Of a stretch of 64,000 nt of DNA, positions 10,157 to 20,327 are shown piece after piece. The notes below the pieces were generated by a model that was not told the DNA's origin, did no database searches, and was given only the letters and a program-made list of their open reading frames with translations. Within the stretch, counting starts at the first letter, position 1. Each line of letters opens with the position of its first letter. The position numbers and the translations under genes are program-made. The DNA lies in assembly GCA_948144175.1 (NCBI GenBank), contig CANXME010002060.1, positions 477,466-541,465 of the forward strand. The letters run 5' to 3'. Source of the DNA: Closterium sp. NIES-65 (taxonomy: Eukaryota > Streptophyta > Zygnematophyceae > Desmidiales > Closteriaceae).

Positions 10157-13100
10157 AGTACTTCACTCTCTACTACATTGTCACCCGCCTCCCTGACTCC
10201 CTTCGCGGAGTCAGGGACGACTTACTCTCAGTCTGCCCCACCACTCTCACTGTTGACCTCCTCGAGAAGTCCCTCCTAGCAGCCGAGAAGAGCATTCTCG
10301 CTGTAGGGGCCTCTCGTGGTGACCCGCGCACCCCCATCTTTGAGGGGTGTTCCCCCTCCCCCCTCCTACCCTCTGTCGCCTCTGCTGCTACGGCCGACCT
10401 CGTTGGTTTTGAGTCGGTCGGTGCGGCGTCTGCCCCCAGCGGGAGACGTCGCTCTGGCAAGGGCAAGGGGGGCAGGGGCGGTGGTGGAGGCGGCGGGGGC
10501 GGTGGGAGCGGCGGTGGAGGCAGCGGAGGAGGTGAGGATGGTAGCGGGAGTGGTGGCGGGAGTGGAGGTGTCAGCGGCGGCAGTGGGGGCGGGGGCGGCG
10601 GCGGCGGTGGTAGTGGGAGTGGAGGCGGAGGCGGTGGTGGCGGCGGCGACGGTGGGAGTGGCGGTGGCAGCGGAGGTGGTGGCGGCGGAGGCGGAGGAGG
10701 CGGCGGAGGTCGTGGCTCGTCGCGGAGGAGTGGCTCCGGTGGTGGTCAGCGCCAGCAGCAGCAGCGTGGTCAGGAGACCCTCTCCCCGCAGCAGCTCCGT
10801 GAGTGGTACACTGCACGTCAGAGGGGTGGGGGTCCTGGTCCGTGCACCTACGTCCTGCGCACTGGCGACCGTGCGAGTGAGCCGTGTGGTGGTCCACACT
10901 CCTCCCAGCGCTGCTTCGGCCGCCTGACTGACGCTTGGCGCCGCCAGTTTCCTGATGCCTCTGAGATCCCTCGCTGGGACCAGCTGTCTAGGGCAGGAGT
11001 AGCTATCTTTGATCTTGACTTTGATGCTATTCTTCGTGCCATGTATGCTGTGACTATTAGTGAGGAGGGTGACTGTTACCGGTGTTTCCCGCCCGACCCG
11101 GGCATTGGTACTGCGGCTCTAGGTGCTGTTGAGGCTGCTGCTCCAGGTGCTGTTGAGGCTGCTGCTCTAGGTGCCAGTGAGTCAGTGTCCCCAGGTGCTG
11201 GTGAGTCTGCTCTCTCGGGTACAGCGTCGGCTCCGCCCTCTCTCACCTTCACTCTTGACTCAGGAGCGTCTCGCTCCTTCTTTCGAGACCGCACCACACT
11301 CACGCCGCTTAGTCGGCCTGTGGCAGTCTCCCTGGCGGACCCCTCTGGGGGTCCTGTTCTGGCTCGCTACTCCACTGTCCTTCCGTGCCCTGCGGTCCCG
11401 TCTGGCTCCCTGTCCGGTCTCTACCTCCCCTCGTTCTCTACGAACTTGGTGGCGGGTGCTGACCTACAGGATGCAGGGGTTGACCAGTTCACCCCTGCAC
11501 GCCGACGGGACACCCACTGCACGGACGCGGACACGGGTCGACACTTGACCACGTTCACACGTGGGCCGGGGTCGAGCCTGTACACACTCACTGTTCCGTC
11601 TCCTCCTCCTGCGTCTGGTCAGGTAGCTGCGTCGGGTCAGGTGTTTTCTGCAGCGTCCAGGTCTGGTCCTGAGTCTGCCCCCTGCTCGTGTCGCCTCCTG
11701 TCCCACGAGACCCTCCTGTGGCACCACAGGATGGGTCACCCCTCCCTGCCTCGTCTCCGGGGCATGGCCTCTCGCCTTCTTGTCTCTGGCCTTCCCCGGT
11801 CCCTCCCTCCCCTTCCTACGGGGCCTGGCCCTCCCTGTGTCCCCTGTGTCGAGGGTCGCCTGCGGGCTACCCCTCACTCCTCCCCGTTTCCTCCGACGGA
11901 GGCCCCGATGCAGACGCTTCACATGGACGTGTGGGGCCCAGCCCGCGTCCGTGGACAGGGTCACGAGCGCTACTTCCTGCTGGTGGTTGACGACTACTCG
12001 CGTTACACCACAGTCTTCCCCTTGCGCAGCAAGGGTGAGGTCACTGAGGTGTTGATCGACTGGATCCGCAAAGCTCGTCTCCAGCTCAGGCGGAGCTTCG
12101 GCTCGGACTTTCCTGTTTTGCGTCTGCACTCGGACAGAGGCGGAGAGTTCTCCTCTGGTCTTCTGCGAGCCTACTGTCGGGCACGAGGCATCCGCCAGAC
12201 TTTCACGCTTCCGGACTCTCCACAACAGAATGGGATTGCTGAGCGCCGCATCGGCATTGTCATGGACGTCGCCCGTACGTCCATGGTGCATGCGGCTGCC
12301 CCCCATTTTCTGTGGCCGTTTGCGGTTCGGTACGCCGCGCATCAGATCAACCTTTAGCCCAGGGTCTCCAGACCGGAGACCTCCCCAGCTTTGCTGTGGA
12401 CGGGGAAGGTTGGCGATGCGTCGGCGTTCCGTGTCTGGGGATCTCGGGCGTTTGTCCGCGACTTGTCTGCGGACAAGCTGTCCCCTCGTGCTGCTCCTTG
12501 CGTCTTTCTGGGTTTCCCCCTTGACGCACCTGGGTGGCAGTTTTACCACCCCACCTCTCGGCGTGTTCTGTCCCCCCAGGCCGTCACGTTCGACGAGTCG
12601 GTTCCCTTCTACCGGCTCTTCCCCTACCGCACTCCGTCCCTCCCCCCGCCGCCCCTCTTCCTGGTCCCAGGTCCCCCCCCGGTAGCCCCCCTCCCCCCTC
12701 AGGGTCCTGCCCCTTCAGGTGTGTCTCAGGTAGACGCGGTCGAGCCTGTCGAGGTCACTGGTGACTCTTGTGCTGCTGCGGGTGCGGAGCCTCGGGGTGC
12801 TGAGACTTGGGGTGCTGAGACTGGGGGTGCTGAGCCTGGGGGTGCTGAGATTGGGGGTACTGAGACTGGGGGTGCTGAGCCTGGGGGTGCTGAGACTTGG
12901 GGTGCTGAGCCTGGGGGTGCTGAGCCTGGGGGTGCTGAGCCTGGGGGTGCTGTGCCTGGGGGTGCTGAGCCGGGGGGTACTGCGTCTGGGAGTGCTGCGC
13001 CTGCTGCTTCTGTTCCTGGTGGTTCTCCAGACCGTTCTTCGCGCCGCGAGCCGCTCTCTCCTCTGGAGCTGCGTGAGTGGTTTGCCCGGCGCTGGAGGCG

Positions 13101-15684
13101 AGCTGCTGGAGCTGGGGGTGCTGCGGGTGCTGGAGGTTCTGTTACTGCCAAGGGAGCTGGTACCACGGGTCCCGGAGGTGCTCGTACTGAGGGTACTGGA
13201 GCTGCCGGGCCCGGGGGTGCCTCTGGAGCTGGAGCTGCTGCGGGTGCTGGCGCTGAGGCTACGACTGTCGGTCCTACTGAGGGTACTTCTGCAGCTGCTG
13301 GAGGTGGTGGAGTTGGAGCTGCTACTGGTGCTGGTGCTGCCTCTGGAGGTGTTGGTGCTGTCCCTGCTGTCTCTGGCGGTGCTGCGCGGCCTCGGCCGTA
13401 CTTCGTTCCGCTCCTTTAGCAGGTTCTTGGTCTCCCGCCTTCCACTGGTCCTTCTCCTCCCGTAGAGTGTCCGCAGCCTGTCCCGTCACAGTCACAGTTA
13501 CAGCCCGCCTCTCCCCTGCCTTCTCCTTCTCCCTACGCTGGTCCTACTGGCGGTCTTGCTGAGCGTCGTGAGCCTGCGTCCCGCCCTGCGTCGCCAGTCC
13601 GAGCTGCTCGCCCTAGTGGTCGCGGTTCGCGTCAGCGTCCTCCTCCTGTCCCTGGCACACACCAGATGTCTCTGCGTCCGTCCACTGCTCCTCTGCGTGC
13701 CCCTTTGCCTTCTCCTCCTAAGTCTTCTCTTCCTACACTTGCCGACCCGGAGTCGGACTCGCGCCGTGCTGCCAGTCCTACTGTCACGCGTCTTCTTGCT
13801 TCTCTTGTCACTGACCCTTCCTTTGAGTCCGCTACTGCGTCTGCCCTAGTTACTGAGCTGGTCGACTTTGCTGCTGCGTGTCGTCTGGACTACGCTGCCA
13901 GTCTTGTTGCTGAGTCTGCTGAGTCTGCTGAGTCTGCGTCTGCTGCGTCTGCGTCTGCCTGTCCTCCGTCCGTCGGGGGTGACTGTGCTCTTGGCACGGA
14001 CGTCCTTGAGGATAGGCAGGAGGAGTTCCAGTGCTTTGCCGCCGCTTTGCCCCATCTCGTGTCCATGCTTGTTGCCCCTGAGGGAGACCCGGATGCTCTA
14101 GACATCCCGACCCCACGCTCTTACGCAGAGGCGATGGCCGGTCCCTACTCCTCTCAGTGGCAGTCAGCCATGGACGCAGAGATGGCTTCCTGGAAGTCCA
14201 CAGGCACCTACGTTGACGCTGTTCCCCCTCCTGGGGCGAACATTGTCAGTGGCATGTGGATCTTCAGGGTGAAGCGGCCGCCTGGTTCTCCGCCTGTCTT
14301 CAAGGCGCGCTACGTGGCTCGTGGCTTCAGTCAGCGACAGGGAGTTGACTTCTTTCAGACCTTCTCCCCTACCCCGGAGATGACCACTCTTCGGGTTCTA
14401 CTGCACGTCGCTGCTCAGCGTGACTACGAGCTACACTCTCTTGACTTCAGCACTGCTTTCCTACAGGGCCGCCTGCACGAGGAGATCTGGCTGCGCCGCC
14501 CTCCTGGCTTCACTGGGTCGTTCCCTCCTGGTACCCAGTGGAGCCTCCGGCGGCCAGTCTACGGTCTCCGCCAGGCGCCGCGTGAGTGGCACGACACACT
14601 GAGGACTACACTTGCGGCTCTTGGGTTTGCTCCTTCTACTGCTGACCCGTCGCTGTTTCTGCGCACCGACACCTCGCTGCCGCCGTTCTACATCCTCGTG
14701 TACGTCGACGACTTGGTCTTTGCCACTGCGGACACTGCCGCACTCGCCCACGTGAAGTCCGAGCTGCAGAAGAGACACACGTGCACAGACCTGGGTGAAC
14801 TGACAAGCTATCTTGGCTTGCGGATCACCCGGGACAGAGCACGCCGCACCATTACCCTGACTCAGTCACACATGGTGCAGCAGGTCCTTCAGCGCTTCGG
14901 CTTCACGTACTCCTCGCCTCAGTCCACTCCTCTGCCTACGGGACACTCGCTCTCAGCTCTGCCTTCGGATGAGTCCGTAGAGTCGAGTGGTCCGTATCCA
15001 GAGCTTGTGGGCTGCCTCATGTACCTGATGACCTGCACTCGACCTGACCTCGCATACCCTCTCAGCATCTTAGCACGCTATGTTGCTCCCGGCCGTCACC
15101 GGAAGGAGCACATGGATGCAGCTAAGAGGGTGTTGCGCTACTTGTGCAGTTCGTCGGGCATGGGGCTAGTGCTTGGAGGGCGTGAGCGGCCTGTGCTCAC
15201 TGGGCACTCAGACGCTTCTTGGGCTGACGACCAGGCTACTCAGAGGTCGTCTCAGGGTTACACCTTCAGTCTTGGCTCTGGCTCTGTCTCTTGGCGCTCT
15301 ACTCACTCTTCTTCGGTTCTCAGCTCCAGCTGTGAGGCTGAGATCTACGCCACGGCCATGGCTGCCCAGGAGCTTCGCTGGCTCACCTACCTGCTGACTG
15401 ACCTTGGAGAGCGGCCTCGTTCTCCTCCAGTGCTGTACGTCGACAACAAGGCAACCATTGCCTTGTGTGAGGAGCACAAACTGGAGCACAGGACGAAGCA
15501 CATTGCTCTGCGCTACTTCCTTGCTCGAGAGCTGCAGCAGCGTGGTCAGCTTCGCCTTCGTTTCGTGGCCACTGAGGCCAACACTGCTGATGTGTTCACC
15601 AAGGCACTTCCGCCTCGTGACCATCAGCGCTTTTGCACTCTGCTAGGCCTTGTGCCCGCTGGGCCTCACTTGCTTACCTCTTGA
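10157..15684 (+). pseudogene. Copia B polyprotein (gag end, protease, integrase, RT, RNase H) with two TAG codons
   Basis: One frame runs the whole way to the TGA at 15682-15684, except for TAG at 12355-12357 and 13417-13419. Domains: Gly-rich tract (10465-10715); Cys/His finger C-X13-C-X3-H-X4-C (about 10842-10915); protease LDSGAS (Asp 11257-11259); integrase HHRMGHPS with CVPCVEG. The catalytic triad is Asp 11926-11928, Asp 12133-12135 and Glu 12241-12243, spaced DD35E. A linker of GGAEP-type repeats follows (12780-13000), then RT with VARGFSQRQGVDFF and YVDD at 14701-14712, and RNase H with HSDASWADD and SCEAEIYAT. The first TAG is CAG (Gln) in element I, and the second is CAG in element D. 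Confidence 0.93.
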
Positions 15685-15906
15685 CCTTGCTTGTACTGCT
15701 GCATATATATATATCCTTGCTCTTGCTTGTTTAGCACTGTTATATATATATGCTCTGCTGCATGTGAACTGGCCTTGTGGCCTTGACCTTGTGCTCGGAA
15801 TTTGTGTGGTATCCTTGAGATCCACCCTGAGCTTGCTTTGCTTTGCTTTGCTTTGCTTGACTGGTCTTGTGACCCCTTGCTCTCCCCCACTTTGCCTATG
15901 GGGGTG
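15685..15906 (+). other. 3' untranslated region and polypurine tract of Copia B
   Basis: Holds two TA-runs (TATATATATAT near 15706 and 15740), the family-conserved CTGCATGTGAACTGGCCTTG, ATCCACCCTGAGCTTG and TTTGCCTATGGGGGTG, the last being the polypurine tract abutting the 3' LTR at 15907. The same layout is found in D, I and, from ATCCACCCTGAGCTTG on, in the non-autonomous element F. Confidence 0.75.
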
Positions 15907-16040
15907 TGTCAGATGATTATATTACTGATGCATATATTTAGGCTGTAGTGGGGTAGCCCATAGGGGGTACAACCCAATTAGGGTTGGCACTTGTACTTGT
16001 TTCATTTCATAGTGCATTCATTCTCTCTCTAATCTCAACA
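15907..16040 (+). repeat. 3' LTR of Copia B (134 bp)
   Basis: Same boundaries as the 5' copy (TGTCAGATG...CTCAACA), followed by the duplicated TATCG at 16041-16045. Confidence 0.97.
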
Positions 16041-17305
16041 TATCGGGGGAGTGTTGTATCCTCTGGATAAGCTGCTTCGTCTCCTGCTTCTGGATCGGGT
16101 ATGAAATTTGGCCCTATCCTTTCTGCTTCATTTGTGTTGACTGTCACAGGTGTTACGTAACCGTTGTCGGCGAAGTGATAGAAGACTTCGGCGTTGTTAC
16201 TGTCGCGATGATTTTCTTCGTCCATGGGCACGTCGACGGAGCAGTACGGGAGAGGTCCGGCTTCTTCCGATGCGTTGTCGACGTTCTGTTCATCCCAGTC
16301 TGCTTCGTCCGCGGCTGAGGCGAAGGCTCGGTCACCACGAAAGCCACCTGTGAGGTCCCGATTCTCGTGCAAGTTGGCGAGGTACGTCTGAAGGGTGAGT
16401 CGCTCGTAGAAGATCACATCACGTGCTGCTACTGTTTCCTTTGTGTGGACGTCGAAGATTTTCCACGCGTTGTAATGTTTCTCGATGCCGAGGTGTAGTC
16501 CCCACTGTGCCCGTTGTGAAAATCTTCCCGCTCGTGCTTCTGGGGGTCTGTACTGTACCATGCATCCGAAAACTCGTAACATTCTTGTGCTGCCCAGCTT
16601 CCCTGTCCACAGCAGATGCGGTGAGGCGTTGTTCAGGAGTGACGACGACGACAACAAGTTGTGCAGCATGACAGCATGGTCCATTGCTGTAGGCCACTGG
16701 TGGTTGGGTAGCCGCATGCCACGTAGCAGTTTGCGCATGCTGTTCTGCAGAGTCCTGTTCATTCTTTCTGCTACACCTTGCTGCTGATGTGCGTAGGGAA
16801 GGGAGAGGAGTTGCTTGATCCCTCTTTCCGCCAGGTACTGCTTGAAGCGCTAAGAGGTGTACTCTCCTCCTCCGTCTGACTGGAAGCTTTTCAGTTGTGT
16901 TCCTGATTCCCTCTCTGCTACCGGTAGCCAAGCGGCGAATGCTGCGAGTGCCATGTCGCGGCTGGGTAGGTTGCGATGCCAAACGTATCGAGTGGCGGCG
17001 TCGATGAAGGTGATCGTGTAATTGTAGGTGACTTGTCCTGGTTCTCGATTGTAGAGGATGTCGCTGTAAACTTTCTTGAGTGGTGCGTATGCAGGTGCGC
17101 TCGGGTTGTGGTGAGAGGAAAACGGTCGATGGGGTAAGTCGGCTTCGGGGCAGATGAGGCAAGTCCCTCGTGCACGTTGAAGTTCTCTGCCGTCGAGTAG
17201 TAGTAGCGAATCCTTGTCTAGAACTCTTGCTCGTATCGTGTTGTTTAACACCGTATTGCTTGGATGTCCTGTGCGTGCGTGCCAGATGTCTTCAGGAGCG
17301 CGATG
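16041..17305 (-). pseudogene. Copia C integrase (middle of pol)
   Basis: Same frame as the protease region but bounded by an in-frame TGA (17306-17308), and broken by a TAG near 16850 right after QSDGGGEYTS. Recognisable parts are the zinc region HARTGHPS ... CLICPEAD, the core with KKVYSDILYN (first Asp) and SDGGGEY (second Asp), and the catalytic Glu in GVAERMNRT. The C-terminal segment LLWTGKLGSTRMLRVFGCMV follows, then an acidic linker to the insertion point of element B at 16041. It is inactive as it stands because of the stops. Confidence 0.85.
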
Positions 17306-19033
17306 TCAGGGTGAGCGTTGATACGCGTCAGAGTTGGAGTAGAAGTTGGCGACGATGTTTGCGCTTCGGTGGACTTCTCGTTGAGTCGGATTCAGCTGTT
17401 GTGCGGGTGTTGGTGGTGTTTCGATGACTGGTGTCGTTGGTCCTGCTGCTTTCGATGATGGTTCTGCTGCTGCCGAAGTTGTCTCTGCTGCTGTCGATGT
17501 TGTCTCTGCTGCTGTCGTTTGTTGAATCGTTGCTAATGCTCGTGTTCGTTCTGCTTCAGGGATGGTGTGCGAGTACCAGAAACCTCCTGGGCTGAAGTCG
17601 GGATCGAGATCTGGAGGATGAGTCCAGTCGGTGAAGTTGACGATGGCGTCGCTGTCTGGAGTGCCCAGGTCGGGGACGAAATCGAGGACGAAGACGTTAT
17701 TCTTCAACACTGCTTTTCCGATGTAGAGGCCGCCCTTCCCGTGGTATAACTTAAACTCCTGGGTGGTGCTGTCGGCTTCCAAGTGGATGCCTTTCGCCAT
17801 CAACTGGCTGACACTCAGTAAGTTGTAGCCTAGTCCCTCCGCGATAAGTACCTTTGACATGTGTAATATGACATTTGTTTCTCGTGACTGAAGCTGTACC
17901 GCTCCTTGTCGTCGTGTGCGCAGGTTCTGATTGTTGGCGACCGTGATGACTACTTCTCGCTGGAGTCGATGTTCGCGTTGAACGAAGCGCCCGGAGGAGC
18001 ACATGTGTTGTCCGCAGCAACTATCCAAGAACCAAGTGTCTTGGCCAGATGGTTCGCTTTGAGCGATGGCGGCGTACGTCGGATTCGGCTGGAGTGATTC
18101 GCGGCGAGGCGTCCTGTTGTCGAGCTCTTCTTCTGGTGAGTAGTGGGGTGGTGACTTGGTTGTGCACGAATCGGTTATCTTCACCATGCAATTGACGATG
18201 CTTCTTGTTCCTTGTGCAGGTTGTCCAGTTGAAGTCGTTGAAGCTTGGATTGTGGTCGTCGGACTTGCTTGCGTTGAAGCAACTTGGGAGCTTGAAGGCC
18301 GGAGTTGTCGCTGTGGTGTTGTCTGACGAGACGGGCAGTGCGTGCGAGGATGGCCCGAAGTCTTGCAGATGTGGCAGAACGGAGGTACTGTCTTTACTTG
18401 TTGTTGACGGTTGTTGTTGCCGTTGTATCGTCGCTGAGTGTGAAACGCAAACTCTGGTGCTAATGCTTTCTTCTTGTGTCTTTCTTCTTGCAGGTCCATG
18501 TCTTGCTGCTCAGCATGAATTTCGGCGCAGAGTGCCGCTTCGGAAATCCTCCCGTGTGCTCGTAATATGGCGCGAGTGGAGCGCCAGTGGGGGCCGAGAC
18601 CGCCGATGACCACCGTGACAAAGGCGTCTTCTGAAATCGACCCGCCGCATCGAAGAAGCTTGTCGCGCAGTTCGCGACAGCGGCTGATATAAGCCATGCC
18701 TTTCTCGCCTGGTTTCATTTCAATCGTTGTCAGCTGCGCCATTAACCTGCTTTGATTTACGCTGTTTGTTGCTTGATACAGGTTCTTCAGGTGGTTGTAC
18801 GCGAGCTCCGCGGAGTTGCCGTAGCCTCGGTAAGTCCTGATGTTCTGCTGCTGGGTCGGGGTGATGTTCCTCAGCAGTATCGTGTACGCCATCATCGATT
18901 GATAAGTATATTGCTGTTTCTCATATTGCGTCCCGTTTGTTGGATATGGCAGGGACCCGTCGAAGAAGCCGAGAATCTGTGCTCCTTCCATCATCAGTTC
19001 GAACTCGAACGACCAGGTGAAGAAATCTTTGCC
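17306..19033 (-). pseudogene. Copia C gag C-terminus and protease
   Basis: Open frame from about 19030 to a TGA at 17306. It contains the gag homology region (LELMMEGAQ-like start, LAYNHLKNLYQATN, MAYISRCRELRDKLL) and a canonical CCHC knuckle CHICKTSGHPRTHC (about 18330-18371). The aspartic protease site then reads FLDSCCGQHM (Asp codon 18023-18025). The usual Asp-Ser/Thr-Gly is Asp-Ser-Cys here, explained by one G to T change, which would be expected to impair the protease. A shift of one base near 19030 separates it from the gag N-terminus. Confidence 0.85.
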
Positions 19034-19493
19034 GTCGAAAGGCTTTGTCGTTTGTAGTTTTTAAGACATGCGCGAATTGCGATTGAACTTGTAACGCATC
19101 CAATGCCCTTTCTTGTCCTGGTGCAGGTTGCGGTTGCGGCATGAAGCTGACGGAGCCACGCTGGGGCTCGTATGGCGCAAAGGTAGGCTGTTGTTGTTGT
19201 TGTTGAATCCCGCGTGCGTAGGATGAGCCATCGAGACTCATAGGCGTCACGTTGTTGTTGTTGTTGCTGTTGTTTGATTGCGCAGGTGCTCCTTGCTGGT
19301 GCTGCTCGTAGAAGGACATGAAGGAGAAGAACTTTTCCATCATGCTTGGATCGAAGCCTGCGGGCGTTTCCGTAGACCCAGCTGCTGGTCTCGTGGTAGT
19401 CCCTTCCTCTGTCTGTAGACCAGAGACAGGAGGTGGAGTAGGAGTAGTGTCTGGAGAGCCGTTGGAGGAGCTCCTCTCCTTCCTTGCAGACAT
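19034..19493 (-). pseudogene. Copia C gag, N-terminal part
   Basis: Begins MSARKERSSSNGSPDTTP at 19493, just after the leader. It is a low-complexity N-terminus rich in Gln and Asn (QQQQQQ, NNSNNNNN), then ERALDALQVQSQFAHVLK. The frame then slips by one base close to 19030 (around AAAGCC). The following FDGKDFFTW motif is read in the next frame and belongs to the same gag. Confidence 0.75.
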
Positions 19494-19541
19494 GTCTTCT
19501 TGTATTGAGTGTTAAAAAGGAAAACAACTTTAAAACTCTAA

Positions 19542-19555
19542 CTGCTCTCATACCA
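19542..19555 (-). other. Primer-binding site of Copia C
   Basis: Minus strand TGGTATGAGAGCAG directly after the LTR. One base differs from the plant Met-tRNA complement TGGTATCAGAGC. Confidence 0.75.
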
Positions 19556-19987
19556 TGTTGGGCTGAAGTGCCCTAGGATCTTTGTAGAGTTTAAGTCTGA
19601 GTAGAATTGTAGTAGCGGAAGCGTTTGAATGCAAGTACTTGAACCACCTTGCGCTAGTATGTGAGGGCAAAGTAAGTTGATTAAACAAGCAAATACAAAG
19701 GTTTATATAAGAGTACAAGGAATACGAATAGATAAGTTAAAACTGTTTTACTGTTGCGATTCGATACAGTGCGACTCGGGCAACTGCTCAATGTCGAGTC
19801 AGTTGTGTGTCCTTGCTGTCGCGCTGTATTTGTCAAATCAAAGGTCGCTGACCTTTGACCTTCTCGTAACCTCCAGGCGGTTACCCTAACCTCCGAGGGT
19901 TGACTCGCGATGCTTCGATTCGGACTGCTTCGCTAGTGTCCTGAGTTTCGACACGACAGAGGCGCTTAAGACTTATTATTCCCAACA
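19556..19987 (-). repeat. 5' LTR of Copia C (432 bp)
   Basis: Differs from the partner LTR at two positions by eye (A/C near 19632, C/T near 19884). It carries TATATAA in the element sense (near 19702), a likely U3 TATA box. The outer flank is the duplicated ATTTA. Confidence 0.95.
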
Positions 19988-20150
19988 ATTTACACTGATA
20001 AATTTGCCCTGATATCCAGGGTATCACGCGGTAATGACAATGAAGCACGATCACTTTACAATACATGGAGCAAAGGATCTGCAATTTTGTGATTCACAAT
20101 TTTCCATTACATCACTAGTAGTAACTGGCAAGACGAATGCGAAAAGCAAA
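19988..20150. other. Spacer between host gene stop and element C
   Basis: Only 163 bp of host sequence separate the stop codon of the kinase gene from element C. In gene sense this must hold the 3' UTR. TGTAA occurs twice (near 20107 and 20057), but I see no AATAAA. Transcripts may therefore end inside the inserted LTR. Confidence 0.5.
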
Positions 20151-20327
20151 TCAGTGGAATTTATGGGCCTGGATTAGGCTTTTGAGTACATTGTTGGGTG
20201 TTAGGCATGTATGCTGCAGTTGCTGACCAGTGCATGGTGACACACCAGATGTGGCCATCCAGCGTGCAATGTGCTCCCTCTCATACGTGAAACCATCAGC
20301 TGCCACCACAGGGTCGCGCATAATTTC
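20151..20327 (-). CDS. Exon 7: U-box domain
   Basis: 177 nt including TGA (20151-20153). Acceptor TTGTGCAG|GAAATT. Reads EIMRDPVVAADGFTYEREHI and ARWMATSGVSPCTG, then LTPNNVLKSLIQ: a full U-box after the exon 6 start, with the conserved DPV-A-DG-TYER core. Confidence 0.92.
   Translation of the reverse strand, partial: EIMRDPVVAADGFTYEREHIARWMATSGVSPCTGQQLQHTCLTPNNVLKSLIQAHKFH

Larger units (their letters stand above)
8643..16040 (+). mobile_element. Ty1/copia LTR retrotransposon B, complete (7398 bp), inside element C
   Basis: LTRs of 134 bp (8643-8776 and 15907-16040) differ at 2 positions by eye, and the exact duplication TATCG flanks them (8638-8642 and 16041-16045). Plus-strand order: LTR, primer-binding site, GC-rich leader, gag, protease, integrase, RT, RNase H, polypurine tract, LTR. 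Removing the element and one TATCG leaves the element C pol frame continuous, which proves the order of events. The coding region is nearly whole: one homopolymer frameshift in gag and two in-frame TAG codons. Confidence 0.97.
6553..19987 (-). mobile_element. Ty1/copia LTR retrotransposon C, interrupted by element B
   Basis: Two 432-bp LTRs (6553-6984 and 19556-19987, 2 mismatches by eye) are flanked by the exact 5-bp duplication ATTTA (6548-6552 and 19988-19992). Minus-strand order: LTR, primer-binding site, gag with CCHC knuckle, protease, integrase, reverse transcriptase, RNase H, polypurine tract, LTR, so it is a copia. Its integrase-RT junction is split by element B (8643-16040). Without B it would be about 6.03 kb. 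It belongs to a different family from A, B, D and I: longer LTR, canonical zinc knuckle, lower GC. Low LTR divergence implies a recent insertion despite several coding lesions. Confidence 0.95.

Noticed and set aside
12355-12357. Reassignment of TAG to glutamine in this genome
   Set aside because: Some in-frame TAG codons replace Trp, not Gln, and the 1038-codon host gene and intact Copia D contain none in frame. Simple C to T or G to A decay explains them better.
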